NCBI GenBank assembly: GCA_020403425.1
Contig: JADBXR010000002.1
Location: 310,001 to 374,000 of the forward strand
Direction of reading: 5' to 3'
DNA length: 64,000 bases
Source of the DNA: Chitinophagaceae bacterium
Lineage (GTDB): Bacteria > Bacteroidota > Bacteroidia > Chitinophagales > Chitinophagaceae
Shown: positions 44,349-52,986 of the stretch, piece after piece
Numbering within the stretch: position 1 is the stretch's first letter
How the letters are laid out: every line of letters begins with the position of its first letter
The notes under the pieces: generated by a model
What the model was told of the DNA's origin: nothing
What the model saw: the letters and a program-made list of their open reading frames with translations, nothing else
The model's database searches: none
Translations under genes and position numbers: made by a program

Positions 44349-45662
44349 TTATTTTTTTCTGAAAAATATCCTGACCGGCACCCCCCTGAAGTTGAATTTC
44401 TGCCTTAACTGGTTCTCCAGGTAGTTTTTATAGGGTGTTTTGATATCATCCGGATAATTCGTGAAAAATGCGAAAGATGGCACCACGGTAGGCAATTGGG
44501 TAACATATTTGATTTTTATTGAATTTCCCCTCACTACAGGTGCATGATAGGCTGCAACCGCTGCCAACATGGCTTCGTTCAGTTTGGCGGTAGGTACTTT
44601 GCACCGGCGGTTCTCATATACTTCCAGGGCCATTTCAATGGCTTTGAAAATACGGGTCTTTTCTTTTACCGAGATGAACAGGATGGGCACATCATTGAAC
44701 GGGGCCAGTTTCTGTTTTAGTATTTTCTCATAGTCCCGGGCAGTATTGGTCTCTTTGGCCACCAGGTCCCACTTGTTCACCAGCACCACCACTCCCTTGC
44801 CCTTACGAACGGCCAGGCTGAAGATACTGATATCCTGAGCAGTGATCCCTTTATCGGCATCCAGTACCAGTAAACATACATCTGCCTCATCGATGGCTTT
44901 GATGGCCCTGATGATGGAATAGAACTCAAGGTCTTCTTTTTCCTTGTTCTTTTTGCGGATACCGGCCGTATCGATCAGCATGAACTCTTTCTGGAAGAGG
45001 TTATAATGGGTATGGATACTGTCGCGGGTGGTACCGGAGATATCGCTCACAATGGTACGTTCCTGGCCGATCAGGGCATTCAGCAGGGAGGATTTTCCCA
45101 CGTTGGGTTGTCCGATGATGGCGAATTTGGGCAGATCGCTTTCTTTTTTAGCCTCTTCCACATCTTCGGCAGTGATGGGTTCGGTGATGGCGTCCAGCAA
45201 TTCCCCTGTGCCACTGCCCGATATGCTGCTGATGAAGAAATTGTTCTCAAAACCCAATGAATAGAATTCTGTGGCCTCCAGTTCACGCGTGCCGTTATCC
45301 ACCTTGTTCACAACCACATATACCGGTTTTTTGGTGCGGCGAAGCATATCGGCCATCGCATCGTCCAGGTCGGTAATGCCGGTGGCCACATCCACCATGA
45401 AAATGATGGCATCCGCCTCTTCCAGGGCAATACGTACCTGTTTACGGATCTCCGTCTCAAAAATATCATCACTCGAAGGCACAAAACCTCCTGTATCCAC
45501 CAGATTGAACACTTTGCCGTTCCAATCGGCCAGTCCATACTGACGGTCGCGCGTAACACCACTAACATCATCCACGATCGCTTTCCGGTTCTCCAGGAAA
45601 CGGTTGAATAAGGTACTCTTCCCCACATTGGGCCTTCCCACGATTGCTACTGTATAACTCAT
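44349..45662 (-). CDS. der: Ribosome biogenesis GTPase Der (EngA)
   Basis: 437 residues from the ATG at 45662 (MSYTVAIVGRPNVGKST); upstream codons to 45710 are not part of the family. Two tandem GTPase domains are visible, each with a Walker A (GRPNVGKSTLF near residue 9, GQPNVGKSSLL near 180) and G3 DTGG or DTAG motif, then a C-terminal KH-like domain. It assists 50S ribosomal subunit assembly. era lies 76 bp upstream on the same strand, so the two GTPases may be co-transcribed. Confidence 0.97.
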   Translation of the reverse strand: MSYTVAIVGRPNVGKSTLFNRFLENRKAIVDDVSGVTRDRQYGLADWNGKVFNLVDTGGFVPSSDDIFETEIRKQVRIALEEADAIIFMVDVATGITDLDDAMADMLRRTKKPVYVVVNKVDNGTRELEATEFYSLGFENNFFISSISGSGTGELLDAITEPITAEDVEEAKKESDLPKFAIIGQPNVGKSSLLNALIGQERTIVSDISGTTRDSIHTHYNLFQKEFMLIDTAGIRKKNKEKEDLEFYSIIRAIKAIDEADVCLLVLDADKGITAQDISIFSLAVRKGKGVVVLVNKWDLVAKETNTARDYEKILKQKLAPFNDVPILFISVKEKTRIFKAIEMALEVYENRRCKVPTAKLNEAMLAAVAAYHAPVVRGNSIKIKYVTQLPTVVPSFAFFTNYPDDIKTPYKNYLENQLRQKFNFRGVPVRIFFRKK

Positions 45663-45738
45663 AGTTGCTGTATTAAAATCAAAAAAATCGATGCCTCCAT
45701 TTGAGATCAATTAGTAATTGATATTTACCAATCCCTAA

Positions 45739-46611
45739 TTATTTGTACCCGTATTCTTTCAGTTGCTGTTCATTATCTCTCCATTTCGGCCTCACTTTCA
45801 CGAATAGTTCCAGGAATACTTTCTGTTGTATGAACGCCTCGATATCCTTCCTGGCCATGGTTCCGATCTGTTTGACCATGCTGCCTCTGTCACCAATGAT
45901 GATGGCTTTCTGTGTCTCACGGTTGACGATGATATCGGCCTGGATCTTTACCAGCGACTCCTTTTCCTTGAATTCATTCACCATGACCGCCGTATGATAA
46001 GGGATCTCATCACCGAACAGTTGGTAGATCTTTTCACGGATCAGTTCCCCGACAAAGAATTTCATGGGCAGATCGCTCAGGTCATCTTCGCTGTAGAATG
46101 GCATGCCTTCGGGCAACAGCGCCAGTATGGCATCCAGCAGTTTGTGCAGGTGTATCTTCTGCAGGGCAGAGATCTTTACCAGCTGTTTGCAATAGGATTT
46201 ACCGGCAAAAAAAGCTTCCGCCAGGGCGATCTTACCGTTGGCCGCTTCATCGATCTTATTCAGCACCACAATAGCCGGTACTTTCAGACGCAAAGATTGG
46301 AAGATGGCATCCACTTCTTCCAGGTTCTCATTGGCATCTACCAGCAGCAGGGCCAGATCGGCATCCTCCAATGCACTTTTTACCGAATCCATCATCCGCT
46401 CGTGCAACTTGTATTTGGGATCGATGATGCCGGGCGTATCCGAGAAGATCACCTGGTATTCGCCGGGTTTGTTCAGGAACGCCTTGATGCGATGACGCGT
46501 GGTCTGCACTTTGGGCGATACAATGGCCATTTTTTCACCTATCAATGCATTGAGCAATGTGCTTTTGCCTGCATTGGGGCGGCCAAATATGTTAACGAAT
46601 CCTGCTTTCAT
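45739..46611 (-). CDS. era: GTPase Era
   Basis: 290 residues. The GTPase domain has GRPNAGKSTLLNALIG (about residues 10-25), DTPGI and NKID, and a C-terminal KH domain carries the family segment IVNRETQKAIIIGDRGSMVKQIG. Era binds the 3' end of 16S rRNA during 30S maturation. The ATG at 46611 gives the normal length. It lies upstream of der on the same strand; the two have related roles on the two ribosomal subunits. Confidence 0.97.
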   Translation of the reverse strand: MKAGFVNIFGRPNAGKSTLLNALIGEKMAIVSPKVQTTRHRIKAFLNKPGEYQVIFSDTPGIIDPKYKLHERMMDSVKSALEDADLALLLVDANENLEEVDAIFQSLRLKVPAIVVLNKIDEAANGKIALAEAFFAGKSYCKQLVKISALQKIHLHKLLDAILALLPEGMPFYSEDDLSDLPMKFFVGELIREKIYQLFGDEIPYHTAVMVNEFKEKESLVKIQADIIVNRETQKAIIIGDRGSMVKQIGTMARKDIEAFIQQKVFLELFVKVRPKWRDNEQQLKEYGYK

Positions 46612-46830
46612 ATCGTGTCACGGGAATATCCGGTTATACGGAATCCGAAAATTTGTTTATGAATAATACCCTGAAAAATGAACGAGACAGCAGATCGGAC
46701 CTTCATGCAAACATGAGCCCCCGCCAGTATGGTACCGATGTAACGGTATCTGTCATTCAGTATCCAGAGTAGCCTCCAGCCGAATAAAAAGTCTTTGCTG
46801 ACCTTTCATGAACGGGTGTGAACCCGTTGT

Positions 46831-46864
46831 TAAAATCAAAGGCCTCATGATGAGGCCTTTGATT
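46831..46864 (-). terminator. Terminator downstream of tRNA-fMet
   Basis: Perfect 14-bp stem AATCAAAGGCCTCA (46834-46847) / TGAGGCCTTTGATT (46851-46864), loop TGA; on the minus strand it continues TTTTAAC. It begins 5 bp past the tRNA 3' end. A second small hairpin (46811-46828, AACGGGT/ACCCGTT) follows without a T tract. Confidence 0.85.
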
Positions 46865-46868
46865 CTTG

Positions 46869-46940
<72 letters not shown>

Positions 46941-46951
46941 ATTTAGGAGTG

Positions 46952-46983
46952 CAAAGGTAGGGGCACGAACGGTAGCTACCAAA
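46952..46983 (-). promoter_or_regulatory. Consensus promoter of tRNA-fMet
   Basis: On the minus strand TTTG (46980-46983), 20-bp spacer, TACCTTTG (46952-46959), matching the Bacteroidota consensus. The tRNA begins 11 bp beyond the -7 box. Confidence 0.8.
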
Positions 46984-46994
46984 TAAATATTCAA

Positions 46995-47726
46995 TTAATC
47001 GTCTGATCTCTTTTTGATGGCGGCCCCACCACTGCTGCTGATATCCCTGATCAGGCCGGTTCCCTTATAAAAGATGGTACTGCCTCCGCTGGCCACGGCA
47101 TTGAGTTCCTTGTTCACGGTAATTCGGATATTGGATGCGCCACTGGCATCAATTTTACAATTATCAGAAGCCAGCTCATAGGCTTTGATATTACAGGCCC
47201 CTGAAGCTTCCACCACCAGGTCGGCGGCTTTTCCGGAAATCCGGATATTAGATGCACCGCTGGCGCCCATACGGAGTTTATCCACCACTACTTCCCCACT
47301 GAAATCACTGGCACCTGACATTTCCATTTTCAGTTCTGTCTGTCGTATGGGGTCGGTCGCCTTTACATTACAGGCTCCTGAAGCTTCCAGTTTACCCAGC
47401 TGTTTATACGTAACATAGGCCTTCATCTTATTGTTACCCCAGACCTTCCAGTTCAGTCCCTTGCCATCAAAATAGATATGCAGAGTGCCAAAACGATTCT
47501 CGGTGCGGATACGCGACCGTATCTCGTCACTGCTGGCACTTACGGCCACTGCTTCGGTATTGCCCTGGGAAATATACAGATCGATGGCGCCGGATACCTC
47601 AATGGCATTAAAGCCGCTGATATTACGTACTTCGGCATTGGCATCCACTACCAGGTTCTTTTCATTCTGTGCCCAGGACTGAGAAAGGCCGAGCAGCATA
47701 GATAAGACGATACAGATTCTCTTCAT
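46995..47726 (-). CDS. Head GIN domain (DUF2807) secreted protein
   Basis: 243 residues. Signal peptide 1-19 (ending QSWAQ). The N-terminal part has the FNAIEVSGAIDLYISQG block typical of head-GIN/DUF2807 proteins. The remainder carries about six repeats of a Ser-Gly-Ala motif spaced by about 18-22 residues (EASGACNVKA, EMSGASDFSG, GASGASNIRI, EASGACNIKA, DASGASNIRI, VASGGSTIFY). This is the ladder expected for a right-handed beta-helix. Secreted and envelope-associated in Bacteroidota; role unknown, perhaps autotransporter- or adhesin-like. Confidence 0.88.
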   Translation of the reverse strand: MKRICIVLSMLLGLSQSWAQNEKNLVVDANAEVRNISGFNAIEVSGAIDLYISQGNTEAVAVSASSDEIRSRIRTENRFGTLHIYFDGKGLNWKVWGNNKMKAYVTYKQLGKLEASGACNVKATDPIRQTELKMEMSGASDFSGEVVVDKLRMGASGASNIRISGKAADLVVEASGACNIKAYELASDNCKIDASGASNIRITVNKELNAVASGGSTIFYKGTGLIRDISSSGGAAIKKRSDD

Positions 47727-47771
47727 CGGGGTATTTTTTCTATGTAACGATGTTGGCCCAATAAAGTTACA

Positions 47772-47803
47772 GTTGCTGAAGATTTCCCGAATCCTTATTT
47801 TTG
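47772..47803 (+). promoter_or_regulatory. Promoter ahead of the TPP riboswitch
   Basis: GTTG (47772-47775), 20-bp spacer, TATTTTTG (47796-47803). The -7 box is a perfect TAnnTTTG; the -33 box has one mismatch. It would start transcription at about 47810, just before the riboswitch. Confidence 0.6.
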
Positions 47804-47813
47804 TGCCGGATCA

Positions 47814-47908
47814 TTCCTCGGGGTGCTGTCAGTTATGTGTGCACGCATAACATGCCGGCTGAGATAATACCCGTTGAACCTGAACAGGGTAATTCCTGCG
47901 AAGGGAAG
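47814..47908 (+). ncRNA. TPP (THI-element) riboswitch
   Basis: The conserved thiamine pyrophosphate aptamer core is present: CTCGGGGTGC at 47816-47825, GGCTGAGATAATACCCGTTG at 47857-47876 (the CTGAGA pyrimidine-binding loop) and GAACCTGAACAGGGTAATTC followed by CTGCGAAGGGAAG at 47876-47908. P1 can pair TTCCTC with GGGAA at the two ends. The spacer to the start codon at 47980 has no strong terminator, so control could be at translation; the mechanism is not resolved. Confidence 0.95.
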
Positions 47909-47979
47909 GCGTACACTTCTTTCGTACCTCTCCGTTAGCTATTCCCTGTTCCCATTATTAACTTTTTAAAGTAAAAACC

Positions 47980-50361
47980 ATGAAAAAGTTTTTGGGAACA
48001 ATGATGTTGGCACTCGTAACCTTCATCAGTGTTGCACAAACCGGTAAACGCCTGGTACAGGGCACCGTTACAGAAAACAATGCACAAACGCCCGTTGCCG
48101 GGGCTACTGTTAGTTTGGGGAACCGGCAAACCCTGACCAACGAAAAAGGCCAGTTCGTTTTTGACAGGACCGAAGCCGGCCAGTTTGAGCTGACCGTGAA
48201 CAGCCTTGGGTTTTCGGTATACAGCGAAACCATCAAAGTGGCCGCTGCCGACCTCAACCTTTCCATCCGCCTGACCGCTACCAGCCTGTACCTACAGCCA
48301 CTGGAAGTGAAATCGCTAAGGGCCTCAGACCGGGCACCTTTCGCGAAGGCCAACCTGAGCAAGGAACAGATCACACGTAACAACCTGGGACAGGATATTC
48401 CGTTCCTCTTAGACCAGACACCTTCTGTTGTGATCAATTCCGACGCAGGCAATGGTGTGGGTTATACAGGCATCCGCATCCGCGGAAGCGACGCCACCCG
48501 GGTCAACGTGACCCTGAACGGGATCCCATACAATGATGCAGAAAGTATGGGTACGTATTTTGTGGACCTCCCAGATTTTGCCTCATCCGTGAACAGCATA
48601 CAGGTACAGCGCGGGGTTGGAACTTCCTCTAATGGTGCAGGTGCGTTTGGCGGCACCATCAACCTGGCCACCAACGAATACAATGAAAAAGCCTACAGTG
48701 AACTGAACAATAGCTTTGGCTCTTTTAACACCTGGAAAAATACCCTGAAAGCCGGAACCGGACTGATAGACGGGCATTTCACGGTGGATGCCCGCCTGAG
48801 CCGTATCAGCAGCGACGGTTATATTCAGCGCGCCACCAGCGACCTGAAATCCTTTTATGTGAGTACGGCCTACCTCACAAAAAAATCCTCCCTCCGACTG
48901 AACATCTTCTCAGGGAAGGAGAAAACATACCAGGCCTGGTATGGTGTGGCTGAAAGTTTGCTGAACACCGACAGGACCAATAACCCGGCTGGCACCGAGA
49001 AACCGGGTACCCCTTACGAAAACCAGACCGACAATTACACCCAAACGCATTATCAGCTGTTCTTTAACCATTCCATCAACAGTAAATGGTCGTTCAACAC
49101 GGCTGCGTTTTTAACAAGAGGGAAAGGATATTATGAGGAATACAAGGCAGACCAGGCTTTTGCCAAATATGGTTTGCCCGATGTGGTGGCCGGTGGAAGC
49201 ACCATCACCCAGACGGACCTGGTAAGACAACGCTGGCTGGATAATTATTTCTACGGTCAGATCTTCTCACTGCAATACAAGAACAGCAAGGACGAAGTGA
49301 CCATTGGCGGTGGATGGACAAAATACGATGGCAAACACTATGGCACCCTACCCTGGCTACAAACCGGAACCGTTTCAGCAGATTACCGTTATTACCAGTA
49401 TCCTGCCACCAAAAAGGACCTGAACATCTATACCAAATGGCAGCACCAGCTGAGTGCGCACTGGGTAAGTTTTGCAGACCTACAGTATCGTCATGTAACG
49501 CATGATATGCAGGGCTTCCAGGGCAGTCCGACCCTGTTCGTGAACAGGAGCTTCAACTTCCTGAACCCCAAAGCCGGTATCACTTATACCAACAACGGCT
49601 GGCAGGCATTTTTCAGTTATGCACTGGCACATAAGGAACCCAACCGCGACGATTTCCAGGCAGGTGTAAAAAGTCAGCCAAAGGCCGAAACCCTGCACGA
49701 TCTGGAGCTGGGTATTGAAAAAAGGAACAGCCGTTTTCATGCAGGAGCCAATATCTATTACATGTATTATTACAACCAACTGGTGTTGACTGGGCAGATC
49801 AATGATGTGGGTTCTTATACCCGTATCAACATTCCGCACAGTTATCGTCTGGGAGTAGAGCTTCAGGCAGGTGTTGTGCTGGCGCCATGGATCAACGTGT
49901 CTGCCAACCTGGCCATCAGTAAAAACAAGATCGCTTCTTTTGTAGAGTACCTGGACAACTGGGATACCGGCGACCAGAACGCAGTGGCACACAGGAACAC
50001 CAATATCTCCTTCTCTCCTGCGGTAGTGGGTGGTGCCAGCATTAACCTGCTTCCCGTTCGTTCTTTCGAGTTCAGCTTGATCAGTAAATATGTAGGTAAA
50101 CAGTATATGGACAACAGCCAGGCAGAGAACCGTAAGCTGAACGCCTATTTTGTACAGAATGTACGCGCTTCTTATACCATCAGGAAACTGTTATTCAAAG
50201 AATGGAACCTGATAGGACAGGTGAATAACCTGTTCAACAAAAAATATGAACCCAACGGATACACGTACAGTTATATCTATAACAACACCTTATCTACCGA
50301 CAATGGCTATTACCCGATGGCCGGAACGAATTATATGTTGGGGGTGAATATCAAACTTTAA
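47980..50361 (+). CDS. TonB-dependent receptor, probable thiamine (or precursor) transporter
   Basis: 793 residues. Signal peptide 1-21, a carboxypeptidase-regulatory-like beta domain (about 23-105, GTVTENNAQTPVAGATVSLGN), a plug domain (about 125-240, QTPSVVINSDAGNGVGYTG, IRIRGSDATRVNVTLNGIP, with the latter typical), then a beta-barrel ending with an aromatic C-terminal residue pattern (NYMLGVNIKL). The TPP riboswitch directly upstream indicates a role in thiamine or precursor uptake across the outer membrane, as for riboswitch-controlled receptors (OMR1-type) of Bacteroidota. No SusD-like partner follows. Confidence 0.9.
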   Translation: MKKFLGTMMLALVTFISVAQTGKRLVQGTVTENNAQTPVAGATVSLGNRQTLTNEKGQFVFDRTEAGQFELTVNSLGFSVYSETIKVAAADLNLSIRLTATSLYLQPLEVKSLRASDRAPFAKANLSKEQITRNNLGQDIPFLLDQTPSVVINSDAGNGVGYTGIRIRGSDATRVNVTLNGIPYNDAESMGTYFVDLPDFASSVNSIQVQRGVGTSSNGAGAFGGTINLATNEYNEKAYSELNNSFGSFNTWKNTLKAGTGLIDGHFTVDARLSRISSDGYIQRATSDLKSFYVSTAYLTKKSSLRLNIFSGKEKTYQAWYGVAESLLNTDRTNNPAGTEKPGTPYENQTDNYTQTHYQLFFNHSINSKWSFNTAAFLTRGKGYYEEYKADQAFAKYGLPDVVAGGSTITQTDLVRQRWLDNYFYGQIFSLQYKNSKDEVTIGGGWTKYDGKHYGTLPWLQTGTVSADYRYYQYPATKKDLNIYTKWQHQLSAHWVSFADLQYRHVTHDMQGFQGSPTLFVNRSFNFLNPKAGITYTNNGWQAFFSYALAHKEPNRDDFQAGVKSQPKAETLHDLELGIEKRNSRFHAGANIYYMYYYNQLVLTGQINDVGSYTRINIPHSYRLGVELQAGVVLAPWINVSANLAISKNKIASFVEYLDNWDTGDQNAVAHRNTNISFSPAVVGGASINLLPVRSFEFSLISKYVGKQYMDNSQAENRKLNAYFVQNVRASYTIRKLLFKEWNLIGQVNNLFNKKYEPNGYTYSYIYNNTLSTDNGYYPMAGTNYMLGVNIKL

Positions 50362-50362
50362 G

Positions 50363-50446
50363 AACAGATGAATAATGAACAAGGAACAGATGAATGAGAC
50401 AGTAATTACACCTTCCTCATTCACCTGTTCCTTGTTCTTCTGTTCA
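50363..50446. repeat. Word-like repeat with long inverted repeat between convergent genes
   Basis: After the TonB receptor stop the left side reads GAACAGATGAATAATGAACA then AGGAACAGATGAATGAG. Its 22-nt core (50377-50398) pairs with the reverse complement at 50416-50437 with one mismatch, loop 17 nt. The left side follows the same 21-nt word pattern as 27549-27587. There is no T tract, so its use as a bidirectional terminator is uncertain. Confidence 0.7.
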
Positions 50447-50459
50447 GAATTCTCCTGAA

Positions 50460-50768
50460 TTATTTCGCGATCCTTTCCTGCCAGGCCAACATGCCACCGG
50501 TCACGTTCACCAGGTTTTTAAACCCCATGGTTTCGAGGATGAGACAGGCTTGTCCGCTGCGGTTACCACTGCGGCAGTATACGTATACGGTATCTTCTTT
50601 CAGATCATCGATCTCATCTACCTGCATGGTCTGAACTTTACCTAACGGTAATAATAAACCGCCGATATTGAATTCGGAATGTTCATGTGGTTCACGTACG
50701 TCCACCAGGTGTAAGGGTTCGCCTGCATCAATTTTTGCTTTCAGTTCTTCAACGGTAATGGTTTGCAT
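50460..50768 (-). CDS. Rhodanese-like domain protein
   Basis: 102 residues, single rhodanese domain. The catalytic cysteine is at residue 65 in CRSGNRS, the usual active-site loop, and the LVDVREPHEHSEFNI region precedes it. Such small proteins transfer sulfane sulfur or persulfide. It begins 31 bp after the PASTA gene on the same strand, a weak hint of co-transcription. Confidence 0.93.
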   Translation of the reverse strand: MQTITVEELKAKIDAGEPLHLVDVREPHEHSEFNIGGLLLPLGKVQTMQVDEIDDLKEDTVYVYCRSGNRSGQACLILETMGFKNLVNVTGGMLAWQERIAK

Positions 50769-50799
50769 GTGTTGGGTATTAAAGGTTCTATGATAATTC

Positions 50800-51627
50800 T
50801 TAATGAGCCACCGTAGCGGTATCTTTTGGGGGTGCCGTTGTTCCTATATACAGGTCGATCACCTGACCCTGCCGCATTTTATTGGGTATCCGTAAGCCAT
50901 CTGTCCCGATGGAATCGGTAAGCACATCAGGCATCTGCCTGACCACAAAGGAACCGGCAGAGTCCTTGATGGGACCCATTGCCACAATGGAACCGATATT
51001 GATACTGAGGGTAGACAGATAATTACGGGCTTCTTCCAACGTCATACCAACAATATTCGGCACATCCATTTCTCCCCCACCCATGCCACTGCCCAGAACG
51101 AAACTGATGACAGAACCGATCGGTATACGGGTACCTGGTTTGATAGTTGTGCCATTGAACAACTGTTCCAATACGGCATTACGTGCGATATCGGGCTTGT
51201 AACTGATCTCTCCCATTTTCAGTCCCAGGCTCTGCAGGTACATTTCCGCACTTTTTACAGAGAATCCGGCCAGATTCGGCATTTCCACCTGCGGCGGTAT
51301 GGTTCGGTTAATGGTCAGGTAAATGGTCCGGCCATGTTTCACCATAGCATCGGCTTCGGGCGATTGGCGTATGACCGCCTGTTTGGCAACCGTATCAATA
51401 TAGACCGAATCCTGTATCACCACATCAAACCCGCGGTCTTCCAGGATCTTTTGTGCAGCCATGGCGTTCTGTCCGGTAACAGCAGGCACTTTCTCATTCT
51501 TGCCATAACCTGTCAGCCATGAGAGTGACGCAAAGAACAGCAATACCAGTATCACAATGATGCCCAGTCCGGCCAGCATATTCACCCAAAGTGGCTTCGA
51601 TGTGATGTATTTATGTATGATACCCAT
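50800..51627 (-). CDS. Membrane-anchored PASTA domain protein
   Basis: 275 residues. A short cytoplasmic N-terminus, one transmembrane helix (about 18-37), then three PASTA domains (about 46-110, 112-182 and 190-265), each starting with a VPNIVG- or MPNLAG-like motif. PASTA domains bind peptidoglycan or beta-lactams on kinases and PBPs, but no kinase or transpeptidase domain is attached here. The ddl gene lies 92 bp upstream on the same strand, consistent with a cell-wall role. Confidence 0.9.
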   Translation of the reverse strand: MGIIHKYITSKPLWVNMLAGLGIIVILVLLFFASLSWLTGYGKNEKVPAVTGQNAMAAQKILEDRGFDVVIQDSVYIDTVAKQAVIRQSPEADAMVKHGRTIYLTINRTIPPQVEMPNLAGFSVKSAEMYLQSLGLKMGEISYKPDIARNAVLEQLFNGTTIKPGTRIPIGSVISFVLGSGMGGGEMDVPNIVGMTLEEARNYLSTLSINIGSIVAMGPIKDSAGSFVVRQMPDVLTDSIGTDGLRIPNKMRQGQVIDLYIGTTAPPKDTATVAH

Positions 51628-51719
51628 ATTGGAATTGTGGATTGGGGAAATGGAAATTTTGAGAAAGATAAGGCAATTCCAAAATTTCTGTTCCGGTTAA
51701 CCGCGGCGAAATCGAAAAA

Positions 51720-52700
51720 TTAACGAAATGCCTGTTCGATCACTGCGGAATAGAAGTCTTTCAGCAACCAGCCCATGGCCCGAACCTGCTGCGGTATCAC
51801 ACTGGCTTCACTCTGACCAGGTACCGTATTCACTTCCAGCATATAGGGCTGTGAGGTGGCGGTATTATAAATAAAATCGATCCGCACCACCCCGCGGCAA
51901 TTCAGAACTTCGTACACCCGTTTGGCAGCGGCTTCCAGCTGGGCTTTCATGCCTTCATCAATGAGGGCCGGTGTGGTTTCCTTACTTTTTCCCTGGTATT
52001 TGGCCTCAAAATCAAAGAACTCATTATGGGTCTCGATCTCTGTAATGGGCAACACCATGATCTCACCTTTGTTCTTGAAAACACCGATGGTGAATTCGCG
52101 ACCACTGATGAACTCTTCTACCAATACCTGATCGTCCTCCTTGAAAGCTTTGGCCAGTGCGGGTGCCAGTTCTGCGGCTTCATTCACCTTGCTCATTCCG
52201 ATACTGCTGCCGCCGTTGTTGGGTTTTACGAATACGGGCAGAGTCAACTGCGCCAGTATGGTTTCAGGTGTAACCGGTGTATGTTTGAACAGGTGCAGGG
52301 ACCTTGCCACATGGATACCGCCAAAAGCAGCTACGGCAACGGTATACCGTTTATTGAAAGTAAGTGCGGATGTGGCAGCATCGCAACTGGTGTAAGGCAG
52401 TTTGAGCATGTCAAAATAACCCTGCAGTTTTCCATCCTCGCCGGGTGTACCGTGGATACAAAGCAATACGGCATCAAAATGTATGGTGGTGCCATTATCG
52501 GTCACAGAAAAATCATCCCGGTTCACTTTGGAACGTTCGCCGTTCACAGGCTCATACCACCAGCCTTCGGGATTGATATCGATACGGTACACATCGAACT
52601 TCTCTCTATCTACATTATTACCCACAGTAACAGCACTCTTGTAACTGATCTGTGCTTCTCCGCTTAATCCACCTGTCACCAGGGCGATCTTTTTTTTCAT
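51720..52700 (-). CDS. ddl: D-alanine--D-alanine ligase
   Basis: 326 residues, ATP-grasp enzyme that joins two D-alanines for peptidoglycan precursors. Seen are the N-terminal GGLSGEAQISYKSA, the GTPGEDGKLQGYFDMLKLPYT segment (DdlB-like), the ATP-binding VKPNNGGSSIGM and the C-terminal EVNTVPGQSEASVIPQQ. A TATATTTG box (minus strand, 52718-52725) lies 18 bp upstream. The upstream region is a GAATGAGT word repeat. Confidence 0.97.
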   Translation of the reverse strand: MKKKIALVTGGLSGEAQISYKSAVTVGNNVDREKFDVYRIDINPEGWWYEPVNGERSKVNRDDFSVTDNGTTIHFDAVLLCIHGTPGEDGKLQGYFDMLKLPYTSCDAATSALTFNKRYTVAVAAFGGIHVARSLHLFKHTPVTPETILAQLTLPVFVKPNNGGSSIGMSKVNEAAELAPALAKAFKEDDQVLVEEFISGREFTIGVFKNKGEIMVLPITEIETHNEFFDFEAKYQGKSKETTPALIDEGMKAQLEAAAKRVYEVLNCRGVVRIDFIYNTATSQPYMLEVNTVPGQSEASVIPQQVRAMGWLLKDFYSAVIEQAFR

Positions 52701-52717
52701 ATCAGGTTTTTGTGCAA

Positions 52718-52725
52718 CAAATATA
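52718..52725 (-). promoter_or_regulatory. -7 box of the ddl promoter
   Basis: TATATTTG on the minus strand, a perfect TAnnTTTG. The expected -33 box falls in the word repeat and shows no TTTG, so the promoter is only partly consensus. Confidence 0.45.
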
Positions 52726-52746
52726 GGACGGATGGAGGAATGGGGG

Positions 52747-52777
52747 AATGAGAGAATGAATGGATGAGTGAATGAGT
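52747..52777. repeat. GAATGAGT word repeat upstream of ddl
   Basis: A 31-nt stretch (begins AATGAGAGAATGA, ends GTGAATGAGT) matches the stretch at 56150-56180 at 30 of 31 positions. Copies of GAATGAGT continue to about 52785. Confidence 0.75.
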
Positions 52778-52804
52778 GAATGAGTAAGATGATGGGCGGG
52801 GAAA

Positions 52805-52838
52805 CAAAAAGGTGAAGAAACGGCCTGTCTCTTCACCT
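52805..52838 (-). terminator. Probable terminator of the ferredoxin gene
   Basis: Stem AGGTGAAGA (52810-52818) / TCTTCACCT (52830-52838), 11-nt loop; on the minus strand it is followed by TTTTTG. It lies about 150 bp past the ferredoxin stop, so an intervening element or a long 3' UTR is implied. Confidence 0.7.
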
Positions 52839-52986
52839 CACGTTGACGGGAAATATCACCCGCCGTTACTGGTTGTTACCGGTTGATGGCAACAATTATT
52901 AATACTGCGATTAACAACTCTAAGATACACCAGCCACAGGCTTTTTGCAAGTTTTTGGTGCTAAAGTTTCGCACATCGGATGTGCA

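Noticed and set aside
45826-46662. 278-residue open frame antisense to era.
   Set aside because: Era is a clear family member in the other strand; the opposite frame has a composition typical of an antisense shadow.
46659-46772. 37-codon open frame between era and the tRNA gene.
   Set aside because: No promoter box, no hydrophobic or conserved pattern, very short; not distinguishable from chance.
52747-52790. GAATGAGT array considered as CRISPR.
   Set aside because: Words are 8 nt and contiguous with no unique spacers, and no cas genes are present.
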